From NCBI RefSeq assembly GCF_013408335.1, contig NZ_JACBZR010000001.1:682001-746000 (forward strand): a DNA stretch of 64,000 bases. Direction: 5' to 3'. Source of the stretch: Nocardioides panzhihuensis. Lineage in GTDB: Bacteria > Actinomycetota > Actinomycetes > Propionibacteriales > Nocardioidaceae. Each line of letters opens with the position of its first letter. Positions within the stretch are counted from its first letter, which is position 1. The notes under the pieces were generated by a model. It saw nothing but the letters and a program-made list of their open reading frames with translations, did no database searches and was not told where the DNA came from. This document shows, piece after piece, positions 17,039 through 26,834 of the stretch. The position numbers and the translations under genes are program-made.

Positions 17039-18181
17039 ATGACAGAGATGGAGCAGATGACCGAGCCGTGGCCTGTTGACGCGGCGCCGCTGCCGACGTC
17101 GGCGCTCTATGCCGTCCCGTCCCCGCTGGGAGCCGGGATCCTGCCCGAGGAGCGGCCGTTCGAGGGTGAGCTGTGGTGCCGTCGGGTGCGCAGGGTGACC
17201 CACGACGTGGTCGAGGTGACCCTGGCGCCGGTGAACGGCGAGGAGTTCGCCTTCGCGCCCGGGCAGTATCTGACGCTGCGCGCCACGATCGAGGGTGAGC
17301 AGGTCGAGCGGTGCTACACGATCTCATCGCCGCCGACCCGGCCGCACCTGCTCACCATCACCGTCAAGCGCGTCCCCGACGGGCCGATGTCCGGCTGGCT
17401 CCACGACCGGCTGGCGGTCGGCGACCGGCTGTGGGCGAGCGGGCCGATGGGCGGGTTCTCGGTCCGGGAGCACCCCTCGTCGTCCTACCTGCTGCTCTCG
17501 GGCGGCAGCGGCATCACGCCGACCCTCTCGACGCTGCGGACGCTGGCCGATCTCGCCGAGTCCGCCGACGTCGTGGTCGTCCACCATGCCCGTACGCCGG
17601 CCGATCTCATCGAGCGCGCCGAGCTCGAGGCGCTGGCTTCGACCCATGGCGGGACCAGCGTCGTGTGGGTCGTCGACCAGCCGGATGCGTCCTGGCACGG
17701 GCCGACCGGGCTGATGAGCCCCGAACAGCTCGCCGACCTGGTGTCTGACCTGGGCGAACGCGAGGTCTTCTGCTGCGGTCCGGCGGGCTACATGGGCGCC
17801 GCGCGGGCGGCGTTCGAGACGCTGGGCGGCGAGCCGGCACAGTGGCACGAGGAGAGCTTCGTCCTCGCCGAGCCGCCTCCCGCGAGCGAGGAGCCGGCCG
17901 CGGAGCGGGCGGTCGGGGCTGCGTACCAGGTCCGGCTGCAGCGCAGCGGCCGCGACCTCGAGTGCGCTCCCGACGAGACTGTTCTGGATGCGGTGAAGGC
18001 CGCCGGTGTACGCCTGCCGTCATCGTGTACGCAGGGGATGTGCGGCACCTGCAAGTCGACCCTCCTCTCCGGCGAGGTCGACATGAACCACGCGGGCGGC
18101 ATCCGACCGCGCGAGGTGGCCGCCGGCAAGTTCCTGCCATGCTGTTCGAAGCCGCTGGGAGACCTTGTCATCGACATCTGA
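17039..18181 (+). CDS. Ferredoxin-NAD(P) reductase with C-terminal [2Fe-2S] domain (GbcB-like)
   Basis: A 380-residue electron-transfer flavoprotein in three parts. The FAD domain has the binding motif RCYTIS (near residue 91). The NAD(P) domain has GGSGITP (near residue 154) and CCGPAGYMGAA. The C-terminal plant-type [2Fe-2S] domain has cysteines in CTQGMCGTC (near residues 329-337) plus a fourth near 368. This is the plan of reductases that feed Rieske demethylases such as GbcB of glycine betaine catabolism. It lies 37 bases after the demethylase gene. No Rieske oxygenase is in the window, so its partner is either encoded elsewhere or is one of the neighbouring flavoenzymes. Confidence 0.82.
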   Translation: MTEMEQMTEPWPVDAAPLPTSALYAVPSPLGAGILPEERPFEGELWCRRVRRVTHDVVEVTLAPVNGEEFAFAPGQYLTLRATIEGEQVERCYTISSPPTRPHLLTITVKRVPDGPMSGWLHDRLAVGDRLWASGPMGGFSVREHPSSSYLLLSGGSGITPTLSTLRTLADLAESADVVVVHHARTPADLIERAELEALASTHGGTSVVWVVDQPDASWHGPTGLMSPEQLADLVSDLGEREVFCCGPAGYMGAARAAFETLGGEPAQWHEESFVLAEPPPASEEPAAERAVGAAYQVRLQRSGRDLECAPDETVLDAVKAAGVRLPSSCTQGMCGTCKSTLLSGEVDMNHAGGIRPREVAAGKFLPCCSKPLGDLVIDI

Positions 18182-18191
18182 GGAGACCTAC

Positions 18192-19514
18192 GTGACCGAA
18201 AGCGCCCGGAAGATGGGAGCCGATGCCATCGTCGTCGGCTCGGGCGTGATCGGATCCGCCGTGGCGTACGAGCTGGCTCGTGGTGGTCGCGACGTGCTGG
18301 TCCTCGACAAGGGGGCCGGTGCGGGGTTCGGGTCGACCAGCGCCTCGAGCGCGGTGATCCGCTTCCTCTACTCCACCTACGACACGACGGCGACGGCGTG
18401 GGAGGCGAAGTTCATGTGGGAGCGGTGGGCCGACCACCTCGGTCTCGACGCCGCCGAGGTGCCGCTGGCGCGCTTCCATCGCACCGGTGGGCTCCATCTC
18501 GATGTCCCGATTGTGCCGGTCGGGCCGAGCATCGAGCGACTGGCCGCCGTCGGGGTGCCGTTCACCTACCTGAGGCCGGACGAGCTCTCGACGAGGTTCC
18601 CGCAGCTCGACGTGGGTGCCTACTGGCCCAACAAGCCGATCACCGACGATGCGTTCTACTCGGAGACGACCGTCTCTCTGGGGGCGATCTACACCCCGGA
18701 TGCCGGTTACGTGGACGACCCACGGTTGGCCGCCGACAACCTGGCCGAGGCTGCCCGGCATCGTGGTGCGCGCACCGTCTACCGCGCGGAGGTGGTCACC
18801 GCCGACCGGATGGGTGAGACGTGGAGGCTGGGGCTCGCCGACGGCCGCAGCGCCGAGGCGCCGGTCGTCGTCAACGCCGCCGGGCCGTGGTCGGGCGGCT
18901 TCAACCGCCTGGCCGGGGTGGGGGAGGAGTTCACGATCGGAGTGCGGCCGCTGCGGCAGGAGGTGCACCAGGTCACCCAGCCGCCGGGCTACGGCACCGA
19001 CGAGGCGCCCGGGTCGGCGGTCTTCGACATCGACCTGGGGACGTACATGCGACCCGGTCCGGGTGGCGCCTGGGTCGTCGGTGGCACCGAGCCGGAGTGC
19101 GACCCCTTCGAGTGGCTGGATTCGCCCGACGAGGCGAACGCACACGTCACCCGGGAGCGCTACGACGCCCAGGTGACCCGCGCCGCCCGACGGCTGCCCG
19201 AGCTCCGGGTGCCCAACCAGCCCTCCGGCGTCGTCGGCGTCTACGACGTGGCCGACGACTGGACCCCGATCTACGACCGCACCGACGCGGACGGCTTCTA
19301 CGTCGCGATGGGCACCAGCGGCAACCAGTTCAAGAACGCCCCGATCGCCGGCCGGTTCCTCGCTGCCATCGTCTCGGCCGTCGAGGACGGCCACGACCAC
19401 GACGCCGACCCGGTCATCTACACCGGCGAGCACACCGGCCTGAAGATCGACCTCGGCGCCTTCTCCCGGAAGCGGCCGGTCAACGAGGCCACCACGCGGA
19501 CGGTGCTCGGTTAG
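18192..19514 (+). CDS. FAD-dependent DAO-family amine oxidase (sarcosine-oxidase-like)
   Basis: A 440-residue DAO-fold flavoprotein. The FAD-binding motif IVVGSGVIGSAVAYELARGG is at about residues 13-32, and VVNAAGPWSG lies mid-protein. The C-terminus has DWTPIYDRTDADGFYVAMGTSGNQFKNAP, close to the G-x-SGHG/GTSG region of sarcosine and dimethylglycine oxidases. The GTG at 18192 follows the reductase stop by 10 bases, with GAGGAGA before it. As third gene of the operon it would oxidise the secondary amine produced by the first enzyme. Its 3' end shares bases with the stop of the convergent DinB gene. Confidence 0.8.
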   Translation: MTESARKMGADAIVVGSGVIGSAVAYELARGGRDVLVLDKGAGAGFGSTSASSAVIRFLYSTYDTTATAWEAKFMWERWADHLGLDAAEVPLARFHRTGGLHLDVPIVPVGPSIERLAAVGVPFTYLRPDELSTRFPQLDVGAYWPNKPITDDAFYSETTVSLGAIYTPDAGYVDDPRLAADNLAEAARHRGARTVYRAEVVTADRMGETWRLGLADGRSAEAPVVVNAAGPWSGGFNRLAGVGEEFTIGVRPLRQEVHQVTQPPGYGTDEAPGSAVFDIDLGTYMRPGPGGAWVVGGTEPECDPFEWLDSPDEANAHVTRERYDAQVTRAARRLPELRVPNQPSGVVGVYDVADDWTPIYDRTDADGFYVAMGTSGNQFKNAPIAGRFLAAIVSAVEDGHDHDADPVIYTGEHTGLKIDLGAFSRKRPVNEATTRTVLG

Positions 19515-19987
19515 GCCGTTCGGGCTGCCTGGATCTGCTCGACGAGGATGTCGCCGTGGCCGGCATGGCGGGCCAGCTCCTGGATCATGTGCGCGTAGAC
19601 GAACCGCAGCGTCACCTGCTTCCCGTGCCAGGGGAACGCCTCGTCCAGCTCATGCGCGGCGGCGACTTGGCGGGAGTGCTCGCAGGCCGCGAGGTAGGCG
19701 GCGCGGACGGACTCGACGGTGTCCTCCGCATCGAGCACGAAGCTCTCGTCGACCGTGTCAGGTAGCCCGATCTCCTCGCGCGACACGTTTGCGACCCGCG
19801 AGTGGAACCACACCTTCTCCACGAAGGTCGCATGCTTCACCAGCCCCAGCGGTGTGGTCAGCGACGGGACGAGCTTCCTGCGCGCTTCCTCATCGTCGAG
19901 GTCCGCGAGGATCTCGGAGATCTCGTTCCGCTGGATGTCGACCATCCCCTCGAGAAGGTCGCGCTCGCCCGCCTGTCCGATGCTCAT
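19511..19987 (-). CDS. DinB/DUF664 family protein (possible mycothiol-dependent enzyme)
   Basis: A 158-residue four-helix protein. The histidines expected for a DinB metal site are in VKHATFVEKVWF and in YAHMIQELARHAGHGDIL near the C-terminus. Actinobacterial DUF664/DinB proteins of this pattern include mycothiol-dependent S-transferases, fitting the mshB gene in this window. The exact reaction is unknown. It is convergent with the DAO-family oxidase gene; the two stop codons overlap. Confidence 0.75.
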   Translation of the reverse strand: MSIGQAGERDLLEGMVDIQRNEISEILADLDDEEARRKLVPSLTTPLGLVKHATFVEKVWFHSRVANVSREEIGLPDTVDESFVLDAEDTVESVRAAYLAACEHSRQVAAAHELDEAFPWHGKQVTLRFVYAHMIQELARHAGHGDILVEQIQAARTA

Positions 19988-20056
19988 GGGCGCAGGCTAG
20001 TGGCTGTTCACCTCGGTGCTCGCGCGCGGGTGCGGGTGAGCCGTAGCCTGATCCAC

Positions 20057-20251
20057 ATGTCGACGACCGACGATGCCGGACCGCTCTTCGACGGGGTGAA
20101 GATCGGTCGACCCGCCACCGGGGGACTGCTGGCGGCGGGCTACCGCACGCTCTCCGATCTCCCCGACGACCTGGACAGTCTGTTGGCCGTTCACGGGGTC
20201 GGGCCCAGCGCTGTGCGCCGGCTGCGCGAGGCGGTCAGCAGCGCTCCATGA
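20057..20251 (+). CDS. Small helix-hairpin-helix protein
   Basis: A 64-residue protein beginning MSTTDDAGPLFDGVKIG. It has a single helix-hairpin-helix-like segment (LLAVHGVGPSAVRRLREAV) at its end; the hairpin GVGP is typical of non-specific DNA-binding HhH elements. A second similar half (LLAAGYRTLSDLPDD) precedes it, as in small DNA-binding proteins related to RNA polymerase alpha-CTD-like or DisA-like HhH folds. The start at 20057 is the only ATG giving a compact protein. It overlaps the remnant gene on the other strand by 17 bases. Function unknown. Confidence 0.6.
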   Translation: MSTTDDAGPLFDGVKIGRPATGGLLAAGYRTLSDLPDDLDSLLAVHGVGPSAVRRLREAVSSAP

Positions 20252-20445
20252 CGTACGCCTCGGCCCGCCGCCGGTCCCAACCTCGCGCCTCGCCGAGCCC
20301 CTGCACGAGCATCGCGACGTACGCAGCGGACGGCCGTGTGTGCGGGACCGCGTCGAAGCCGTGCGGAGCCACCGAGCAGATAGGTGCCGAGACGGTCGCG
20401 ACACATGTTCGATCCATAGCTGACGTACCAGACCTCGGGACTCAT
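20235..20445 (-). pseudogene. Remnant of a gamma-glutamylcyclotransferase-like gene (ends joined, middle deleted)
   Basis: The first 26 codons read MSPEVWYVSYGSNMCRDRLG and then TYLLGG, a typical N-terminus of GGCT-fold proteins. About 30 bases further on, in another frame, the sequence reads PSAAYVAMLVQGLGEARGWD and RRRAEAYV, which looks like a protein C-terminus ending at a TGA. The expected middle of roughly 200 residues is absent. An internal deletion that left the ends in different frames explains this best. The family label is tentative because so little is left. Confidence 0.5.
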
Positions 20446-20529
20446 CGCGGTAGACCCTAACGAGGGTGACCGACGCCACCCACAGGGAACCCGGCTTGGA
20501 CATAGGACGCTCGGGGCATCTAGCGTCGT

Positions 20530-21264
20530 ATGACTGTGAACCGACCTCGGAGGCTCATATCGGTATCAGCGCTGGGCGGGGCGCTGGTGTTGCTGACCAT
20601 CCTCGCCGCCGGACCGCTGCAGGACGTCGACACCCACGGTCACGAGTTCTGGAGCCGGATGCTGCCGCCGGAGGTGCACTACGTCCTCCAGCACATCCTC
20701 GACCCGATCGCCGGTCAGGCAGTGTGCCTGCCCGTGCTCGCGACCGTCGCCGTCGTGGTCGCCTACCGTCGGCGCAGCTGGCGGCCGATCATCTGCGCCG
20801 CCGCCGCTGAGGCCGCCTTCTACGTGGGCGTCGGTGGCTTCAAGGTGCTGCTGGCGCGCCCGGCTCCCACGGAGCAGGACGCGGAGTTCTTCGCCGGCGG
20901 GATCCTGAAGGACGGCTGGCACGGGATCAGCTATCCGTCCGGCCACGCCGCCGAGGCGGTCCTGATCTACGGCATGGCGGTCTATCTGATCGCGCGCTAC
21001 ACCGCCGCCTCGCGGACCACCGTGCGGTTCCTCGCTGTCGGCGTCGGCGTGATCGCGCTGAACGCGGTCGCCGTCTCCTACACCCTCGGCTGGCACTGGG
21101 CCAGCGACCTCTTCGCGGGCCTGCTGACCGGCGGCCTGCTGCTGCGGCTGCTGGTCTGGTGGGACACCGAGGCCGCCGCTCGGCAACGCGAAGCGCAGGA
21201 GCTGGCCGCCGCCCGCCCGCTCGTGCCGGCCAGCTATGCGCGGACCGAGAAGCTGGCGGCCTAG
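20530..21264 (+). CDS. PAP2 family membrane phosphatase
   Basis: A 244-residue protein with about six membrane helices and all three phosphatidic acid phosphatase type 2 motifs: KVLLARPAP (K-x6-RP), SYPSGHAAEAV (PSGH), and a final SYTLGWHWASDLFAG (SR/S-x5-H-xxx-D like, with H and D present). It probably dephosphorylates a lipid phosphate or undecaprenyl pyrophosphate at the outer face of the membrane. The ATG at 20530 directly precedes the first helix. It is convergent with recQ, with 11 bases between stops. Confidence 0.85.
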   Translation: MTVNRPRRLISVSALGGALVLLTILAAGPLQDVDTHGHEFWSRMLPPEVHYVLQHILDPIAGQAVCLPVLATVAVVVAYRRRSWRPIICAAAAEAAFYVGVGGFKVLLARPAPTEQDAEFFAGGILKDGWHGISYPSGHAAEAVLIYGMAVYLIARYTAASRTTVRFLAVGVGVIALNAVAVSYTLGWHWASDLFAGLLTGGLLLRLLVWWDTEAAARQREAQELAAARPLVPASYARTEKLAA

Positions 21265-21275
21265 GGCCGGACCGC

Positions 21276-23117
21276 TCAGAGAGCGGCGAGCACCCCGTCG
21301 GCGTACTTCTCCAGCTTCGCCTCGCCGATCCCGCTGATCGTGCCGAGCTCGTCGCGGCTGGCCGGCAGCCGGGTGGCGATCTCGCGGAGGGTGGCGTCGT
21401 GGAAGACGACGTACGCAGGCACGCCCTGCTCCTTGGCGACCTCGCCGCGCCATGCGCGCAGGCGCTCGAAGACCTCGGCGGCCTCCGGGGACAGGTCGGC
21501 GGCTGCGACCTTGGGCTTGCGCTCGCCGGAGCTGCTGCGCCGGGCCTGCCGCGGCGGCTCCTTGCGGAGCATCAGCTGCTGCTCCGAGCGGAGCACCGGA
21601 CCGGCGGCGTCGGCCACCGAGAAGACCCCGTAGCGGGTGTCGACCGCGAGCATCTCCCGGGCCAGGAGCTGGCGGATGACCGAGTGCCAGTCGCTCTCGG
21701 CGATGTCGGTGCCGATGCCGAAGACCGAGAGCTCGTCGTGGCGGAACTGGCGGACCTTCTCGGTCTCCTTGCCCCGCAGGATGTCGACGATCTGCCCGGC
21801 GCCGAAGCGCTGTCCGTTGCGCTCGCGGTCGAGCCGGATCACGGTGGAGAGGACCTTCTGGGCGGGGACGGTGCCGTCCCAGGACTCCGGCGGCGTCAGG
21901 CAGGTGTCGCAGTTGCCGCAGGGCTCCGTGGCCTGGCCGAAGTAACGCAGCAGCTGCACCCGCCGGCAGTCGACGGTCTCGCACAGCGCCAGCATCGCGT
22001 TGAGGTTCTGGCCGAGCCGGTGCTTGTGGGCCCGGTCGCCCTCGGAGGTCTCGATCATCTGCCGCTGCTGGACGACGTCGGCCAGCCCGTAGGCCAGCCA
22101 TGCGGTCGACGGCTGTCCGTCACGTCCGGCTCGGCCGGTCTCCTGGTAGTAGCCCTCGACCGACTTGGGCAGGTCGAGATGGGCCACGAAACGTACGTCA
22201 GGCTTGTCGATCCCCATCCCGAAGGCGATCGTGGCGACCATGACGATGCCGTCCTCGCGGAGGAAGCGGGACTGGTTCTGCGCGCGGGTCCGGGCGTCGA
22301 GACCCGCGTGGTAGGGGAGCGCGGGGATCCCGGCGCCGACCAGCGTCGCGGCGGTGCGCTCGACCGAGTTGCGGGAGAGGCAGTAGACGATGCCGGCCTC
22401 GCCGGGGTGCTCGGCGCGGATCAGGTCGAGGAGCTGCTTGGCGGGCTTGTCCTTCGGAGCGATCCGGTACTGGATGTTGGGCCGGTCGAAGGAGGCCACG
22501 AAGTGGCGGGCGTCCTCGAGGTTGAGCCGGGTGGCGATCTCGCGGCGTGTCTCCGCGGTCGCGGTCGCGGTCAGCGCGATCCGCGGCACCTCCGGCCAGC
22601 GCTCGTGCACGTGTGAGAGCTGCAGATAGTCGGGCCGGAAGTCGTGACCCCACTGCGAGACGCAGTGGGCCTCGTCGATGGCGAACAGCGAGATCTTGGC
22701 CTGATCGAGCAGTCGCCCGGTCTCCGGCACCCGCAGCCGCTCGGGGGCGAGGTAGAGCAGGTCCAGCTCGCCGGCGAGCAGAGCCTGCTCCACCTGCTGC
22801 CGCTCATGGGGCATCTGGGTGGAGTTGAGGAACCCGGCGCGCACCCCCAGGGCGGAGAGCGCGTCGACCTGGTCCTGCATCAGCGCGATCAGCGGCGAGA
22901 CGACCACGCCGGTGCCGGGCCGGACCAGCGACGGGATCTGGTAGCACAGCGACTTGCCGCCACCGGTCGGCATCAGCACCAGCGCATCACCGCCGGTGGC
23001 CACGTGCGCGACGATCTCGGCCTGGTCGCCGCGGAACTCGTCGTATCCGAAGACACGGCGCAGGACATCCAGCTCCGGGGTCAAGTCCGCGCTTCGCGCG
23101 GTCACTTCCTCGCTCAC
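21276..23117 (-). CDS. recQ: ATP-dependent DNA helicase RecQ
   Basis: A 613-residue RecQ helicase. Walker A ([15 protein letters not shown]) is near residues 50-65 and the DEAH box ([20 protein letters not shown]) near residue 145. Helicase motif VI ([15 protein letters not shown]), the zinc-binding cysteines ([11 protein letters not shown], then CGNCDTC), a winged helix and a C-terminal HRDC domain (about residues 535-613) complete it. RecQ unwinds DNA 3' to 5' in recombination repair. The GTG at 23117 gives the normal N-terminus; a longer in-frame extension would overlap the MMPL gene, which ends 31 bases upstream. Confidence 0.93.
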   Translation of the reverse strand: MSEEVTARSADLTPELDVLRRVFGYDEFRGDQAEIVAHVATGGDALVLMPTGGGKSLCYQIPSLVRPGTGVVVSPLIALMQDQVDALSALGVRAGFLNSTQMPHERQQVEQALLAGELDLLYLAPERLRVPETGRLLDQAKISLFAIDEAHCVSQWGHDFRPDYLQLSHVHERWPEVPRIALTATATAETRREIATRLNLEDARHFVASFDRPNIQYRIAPKDKPAKQLLDLIRAEHPGEAGIVYCLSRNSVERTAATLVGAGIPALPYHAGLDARTRAQNQSRFLREDGIVMVATIAFGMGIDKPDVRFVAHLDLPKSVEGYYQETGRAGRDGQPSTAWLAYGLADVVQQRQMIETSEGDRAHKHRLGQNLNAMLALCETVDCRRVQLLRYFGQATEPCGNCDTCLTPPESWDGTVPAQKVLSTVIRLDRERNGQRFGAGQIVDILRGKETEKVRQFRHDELSVFGIGTDIAESDWHSVIRQLLAREMLAVDTRYGVFSVADAAGPVLRSEQQLMLRKEPPRQARRSSSGERKPKVAAADLSPEAAEVFERLRAWRGEVAKEQGVPAYVVFHDATLREIATRLPASRDELGTISGIGEAKLEKYADGVLAAL

Positions 23118-23148
23118 GCGGGTGACCTTACCGGCCGCCACCGACACC

Positions 23149-25629
23149 TCAGACGCTGATCTGCTCTCGTTTCGCCGTGGCCTCGTCGGCGGCGGTGGAG
23201 CCGTGGGCGCGCTCGAGCGCGGCACCTTCGACGTCCATGTTCGGGAGGATGCGGTCGAGCCACTTCGGCAGCCACCACGCGGAGCCGCCGAGCAGGTGCA
23301 TCAGGGCCGGCATGAGCAGCATCCGGACGATGAAGGCGTCGAGCAGCACACCGAGAGCGAGGCCGAAGCCCATCGAGCGGATCATCACCGACTCGGCGAA
23401 GATGAACCCTCCGAAGACGGAGACCATGATCAGCCCGGCCGCGATCACGACCGAGCGCCCGGCCCGGAAGCCCTGGGCGACGGCGACGCGGGCCGGCGCG
23501 CCGTGGACGTACGCCTCCCGCATCCCGGTGGCCAGGAACAGCTGGTAGTCCATCGCCAGGCCGAAGAGGATCCCGACCAGCAGGATCGGCAGGAAGCTCA
23601 GGATCGGTCCGGTGCTGTCGAGACCGATCAGCTCGGCACCGATGCCCTTCTGGAAGACCGCGACCACCATGCCGTACGTCGCCAGCAGGGAGAGCACGAA
23701 GCCACCGGTCGCGATGAGCGGCACCAGGATCGAGCGGAAGACCAGGATCAGGATCAGCAGGGAGAGTCCGACGACGACGCCGAGGTAGGGGAGGAGTACG
23801 TCGGTGAGCCCCTGGGACACGTCGATCGCGACCGCGGTGGCGCCGGCGACGCCGAGGGTGATGTCGCCGTTGACCGCCGGAATCTCCCTGATCGCGTCGA
23901 CCAGCTCGTTGGTGGAGACGCTGTTGGGGCCCTCTTCGGGGACGACCTGGAAGGCGGCCGTGCGACCGTCCTCGGAGACCGCCACAGGAGCCACGGCGCG
24001 GACGTCGTCGAGGTCTGCCAGCGTGCTGGCGACCGTCAGCTGTGCTTGCTGGACGCCGGACTCGCTGAGTCCGTCGGGCAGCTCGGCGGCGACCAGCAGC
24101 GGGCCGTTGGCGCCGGCACCGAAGCTGTCCTCGGTGATCGTGTAGGCGGTCTTGGCCAGCGAACCCTCGGGCTCCGAGCCGCCGTCGGGCAGGCCGAGGC
24201 GCATGTCGAGAGCGGGGACGGCGAGGGCGAGCAGAGCGATCACGGAGGCGACGACCGTGACCAGCGCGCGCCAGGTCGGCATCGGCTTGGCGTGGGCCTC
24301 GGCGGCGTCCTGCTTGCTGACCTTCTTCCGCGCTCGCTTGGAGACGATGCGACCGCCGACGAGCCCGAGGATCGCCGGGGTCAGCGTGATCGCGACCAGG
24401 ACGGCGATCGCGACGCAGGCGGCGCCGACCGATCCCATCAGGCCGAGGAACGGGATGCCGGTCATGTTGAGCGCGACCAGCGCGACGATCACGGTGGACC
24501 CGGCGAAGACGACGGCGGTGCCGGCGGTGCCGTTGGCCAGCGCGATCGACTCGGTGACGTCTGAGCCGTGGAGCAGCTGCTTGCGGTGGCGGTTGAGGAT
24601 GAAGAGCGAGTAGTCGATGCCGACGGCGAGGCCGAGCATCAGGCCGAGGATCGGGGTCATCGAGGCCATCTGGAGAGCGCCGGAGAGGGAGAGCGCTCCG
24701 AGGGCACCGATGCCGACGCCGGTCAGTGCGGTGATCAGCGGGACGCCGGCACCGATGATGGTGCCGAGCATGACCAGCAGGACGATCGCGGCGACGCCGA
24801 CGCCGACGATCTCGCCCGGCCCCATCGGGTTGGGTGCCTCCTGGGAGATGTCGGCGGAGACGCCGACCTCGATCCCGTCGATCGGGTCGTCGGTGAAGTG
24901 GTCGACGGTGGCCTTCTTGGTCTCCTCGGACATCTCCAGACGGCCGACGGAGTAGGCGACGTTGACCAGGGCGGCCGACCCGTCTGCGGAGACCATCCGG
25001 ATCTCCTCGGAGAGCTCCAGCAGCTGGGCGCCGTTCTCGGCCTCGGCGGCGTTGGTCTCGAGGTCGGCGGCGCTGTCGTCGAGCTTCGACTGCTGCTTGT
25101 CGAGGGCGGCCTGCTGGGCGTCGATCTGGGTGGTCGGCAGCCCGGCGGCCTCCGTCTGGGCGCGAGCCTCGTCGATGTCGGCCTGGGCCTTGTCGAGCCT
25201 CGCCTGAGCCTGCTCGAGCCTGCTGCGGCCGGCCTCGAGCCTGGTCTGTCCCTCGACGACCTTCTCGGCCTGCGCCTCGCGCTGGGCCTCGGTCTGGAAC
25301 GGGTCGGTGACCGCGGCGACGTCGGGGAGGCCCTCGGCGCTGGTGATCAGCGCCTGGATCTCCTGCTTCTGGGTAGCGCTGAGCGGGCTGCCGTCCTCGG
25401 TCCGGAAGACGATGGTGCCGGAGCCGCCGGCCAGATCGGGCAGCCCCTCCTGGAGCTCGTCGACGACCTCGGACGAGGGCAGCCCCGGGATGTCGAAGCT
25501 GGTGGTGAGGTCGCCGGACCAGGCGACGTACGCCCCGGCGGCGCCGGACAGCGCCAGCACCCAGGCAAGGATCACAAGCCAGGCGCGGCGCGCGGCCGTC
25601 TTGCCCAATCGATACAACAGCTCCGCCAT
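23149..25629 (-). CDS. MMPL/RND family exporter
   Basis: An 826-residue membrane transporter with 12 helices in two RND repeats: one helix, a large extracytoplasmic loop, then five to six helices (for example [23 protein letters not shown]), and then a second set ([22 protein letters not shown]). The GxxxDY motifs carry the proton-relay aspartates. The first external loop contains a long charged, Ala/Gln-rich coiled-coil (about residues 115-200), which is longer than in simple MMPL proteins. MMPL proteins export lipids or drugs in actinobacteria. A GGAGGG site precedes the ATG. The divergent TetR gene is its likely regulator. Confidence 0.9.
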   Translation of the reverse strand: MAELLYRLGKTAARRAWLVILAWVLALSGAAGAYVAWSGDLTTSFDIPGLPSSEVVDELQEGLPDLAGGSGTIVFRTEDGSPLSATQKQEIQALITSAEGLPDVAAVTDPFQTEAQREAQAEKVVEGQTRLEAGRSRLEQAQARLDKAQADIDEARAQTEAAGLPTTQIDAQQAALDKQQSKLDDSAADLETNAAEAENGAQLLELSEEIRMVSADGSAALVNVAYSVGRLEMSEETKKATVDHFTDDPIDGIEVGVSADISQEAPNPMGPGEIVGVGVAAIVLLVMLGTIIGAGVPLITALTGVGIGALGALSLSGALQMASMTPILGLMLGLAVGIDYSLFILNRHRKQLLHGSDVTESIALANGTAGTAVVFAGSTVIVALVALNMTGIPFLGLMGSVGAACVAIAVLVAITLTPAILGLVGGRIVSKRARKKVSKQDAAEAHAKPMPTWRALVTVVASVIALLALAVPALDMRLGLPDGGSEPEGSLAKTAYTITEDSFGAGANGPLLVAAELPDGLSESGVQQAQLTVASTLADLDDVRAVAPVAVSEDGRTAAFQVVPEEGPNSVSTNELVDAIREIPAVNGDITLGVAGATAVAIDVSQGLTDVLLPYLGVVVGLSLLILILVFRSILVPLIATGGFVLSLLATYGMVVAVFQKGIGAELIGLDSTGPILSFLPILLVGILFGLAMDYQLFLATGMREAYVHGAPARVAVAQGFRAGRSVVIAAGLIMVSVFGGFIFAESVMIRSMGFGLALGVLLDAFIVRMLLMPALMHLLGGSAWWLPKWLDRILPNMDVEGAALERAHGSTAADEATAKREQISV

Positions 25630-25732
25630 GGCGGCATCCCTCCGGTTATTCGCAACGGTGCGTCCAGTAAATCACCTGCACCCTGGTGGACAAGGATCGC
25701 TGAGCGAGTGATGGGTCACATCTACGCATAGG

Positions 25733-26320
25733 ATGCCGCTCATGCCAGCGTCAACAGGAGCTCGCCGTCGAGGCGCCGTACGCAGCGAGGAGGCTCGTCT
25801 CGCGGTGCTCGAGGCGACCGGGCGGCTCTTCGCGGCGCGGGGCTACGACCATCTCACCATCGAGGGCATCGCGGCCGAGGCGAGCGTCTCCAAGCAGACG
25901 ATCTACCGCTGGTGGTCCTCTAAGAGCGCGGTCGTGGCCGATGCCCTGATCGCGGACATGCTGCTGCCCGACCGCCCGGTCGTACCCGACACCGGGGACA
26001 TCCGCGCCGACCTGATCGCGTGGATGCAGGATCTCATCGACCTCGTCGCCCAGCCCGGCAACGACGGTCTCGTCCGCTCGCTCGTCGCCGCCGCCTGCGA
26101 GAGCCCCGACATCGGCGCCCGGCTCAACGACGCCCTCGGCATCACCGCGACCGTCTCCACCCGCATCGAGACCGCGGTCGCGGTCGGCCAGCTGCCGGCC
26201 GATCTGCCGGCCATGGAGTTCGTGCGCGCCCTCGTCGGCGGCTTCGTGCTCCACTCCCTCGAGCGCACCGAGCCCGCCCCGGATGCCGCCGAACGCCTGG
26301 TCCGGGCCCTGCTCCACTAG
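25733..26320 (+). CDS. TetR family regulator, divergent to the MMPL exporter
   Basis: A 195-residue TetR protein. It has a basic N-terminal arm, then the helix-turn-helix at about residues 22-68 (LAVLEATGRLFAARGYDHLT, then EASVSKQTIYRWWSSKSAVV) and a C-terminal TetR_C_33-like ligand domain. ATGs at 25733 and 25742 are both possible. It is transcribed away from the MMPL exporter across about 100 bases, the classic arrangement for a drug- or lipid-responsive repressor. No clean palindrome was found between them, so the operator is not assigned. Confidence 0.85.
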   Translation: MPLMPASTGARRRGAVRSEEARLAVLEATGRLFAARGYDHLTIEGIAAEASVSKQTIYRWWSSKSAVVADALIADMLLPDRPVVPDTGDIRADLIAWMQDLIDLVAQPGNDGLVRSLVAAACESPDIGARLNDALGITATVSTRIETAVAVGQLPADLPAMEFVRALVGGFVLHSLERTEPAPDAAERLVRALLH

Positions 26321-26375
26321 GAACTACCCAGGAAAGAGGGCGTGCCGGCCTGTCGTCCGGGCTACGGTGGAAGGT

Positions 26376-26828
26376 ATGCCGAAGGTGCCTCCGCCCGTCT
26401 ACGTCGCTGCAGGCCTGGCTGCCCAGCATCTGCTCGCTGCACGAGGCCGACCGACAGCGGTGAGATCCGTCGCCGCCGGCGCCCTCGCGGCTGCATCGGT
26501 CTATGTGGCAGCCAGCGCGGTGCATGCGTTCAGTCGCAAGCACACCACGGTGAATCCGTTGGAGCCCGAGCGCACCACCGCCGTCGTCACCGACGGCCCG
26601 TTCCGCTACACCCGCAACCCGATGTACGTCAGCATGACCGGCGTCCTCACCGCTCACGCGCTGCTGCGTGGCGGGTGGCTCCCGCTGGTCCCCGTCGCCG
26701 CGTTCGTCGCGGCCATGGACCGCATCCAGATCCCCGCGGAGGAGCACGCACTGGCGTGGAGCTTCGGCCGGACCTACGACGACTACCGCGGCACCACGCC
26801 CCGCTGGCTCGGTCCGCCCCGGAGTTGA
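26376..26828 (+). CDS. Isoprenylcysteine carboxyl methyltransferase (ICMT)-like membrane protein
   Basis: A 150-residue membrane protein with about four helices. Its core is the phospholipid/ICMT methyltransferase pattern: TDGPFRYTRNPMYVSMTG, then IPAEEHALAWSFGRTYDDYR, giving the RNPxY and EE-L---FG--Y motifs that bind S-adenosylmethionine. Bacterial members methylate lipids or small hydrophobic acceptors, and the substrate is unknown. The ATG at 26376 places the first helix properly. It precedes the VOC gene by 6 bases, so the two are probably co-transcribed. Confidence 0.8.
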   Translation: MPKVPPPVYVAAGLAAQHLLAARGRPTAVRSVAAGALAAASVYVAASAVHAFSRKHTTVNPLEPERTTAVVTDGPFRYTRNPMYVSMTGVLTAHALLRGGWLPLVPVAAFVAAMDRIQIPAEEHALAWSFGRTYDDYRGTTPRWLGPPRS

Positions 26829-26834
26829 GGCAGC

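Noticed and set aside
25630..25732. TetR operator between the MMPL exporter and its divergent TetR
   Set aside because: Only loose GTCCA/TGGAC half-sites about 20 bases apart were found, not good enough for a site call.
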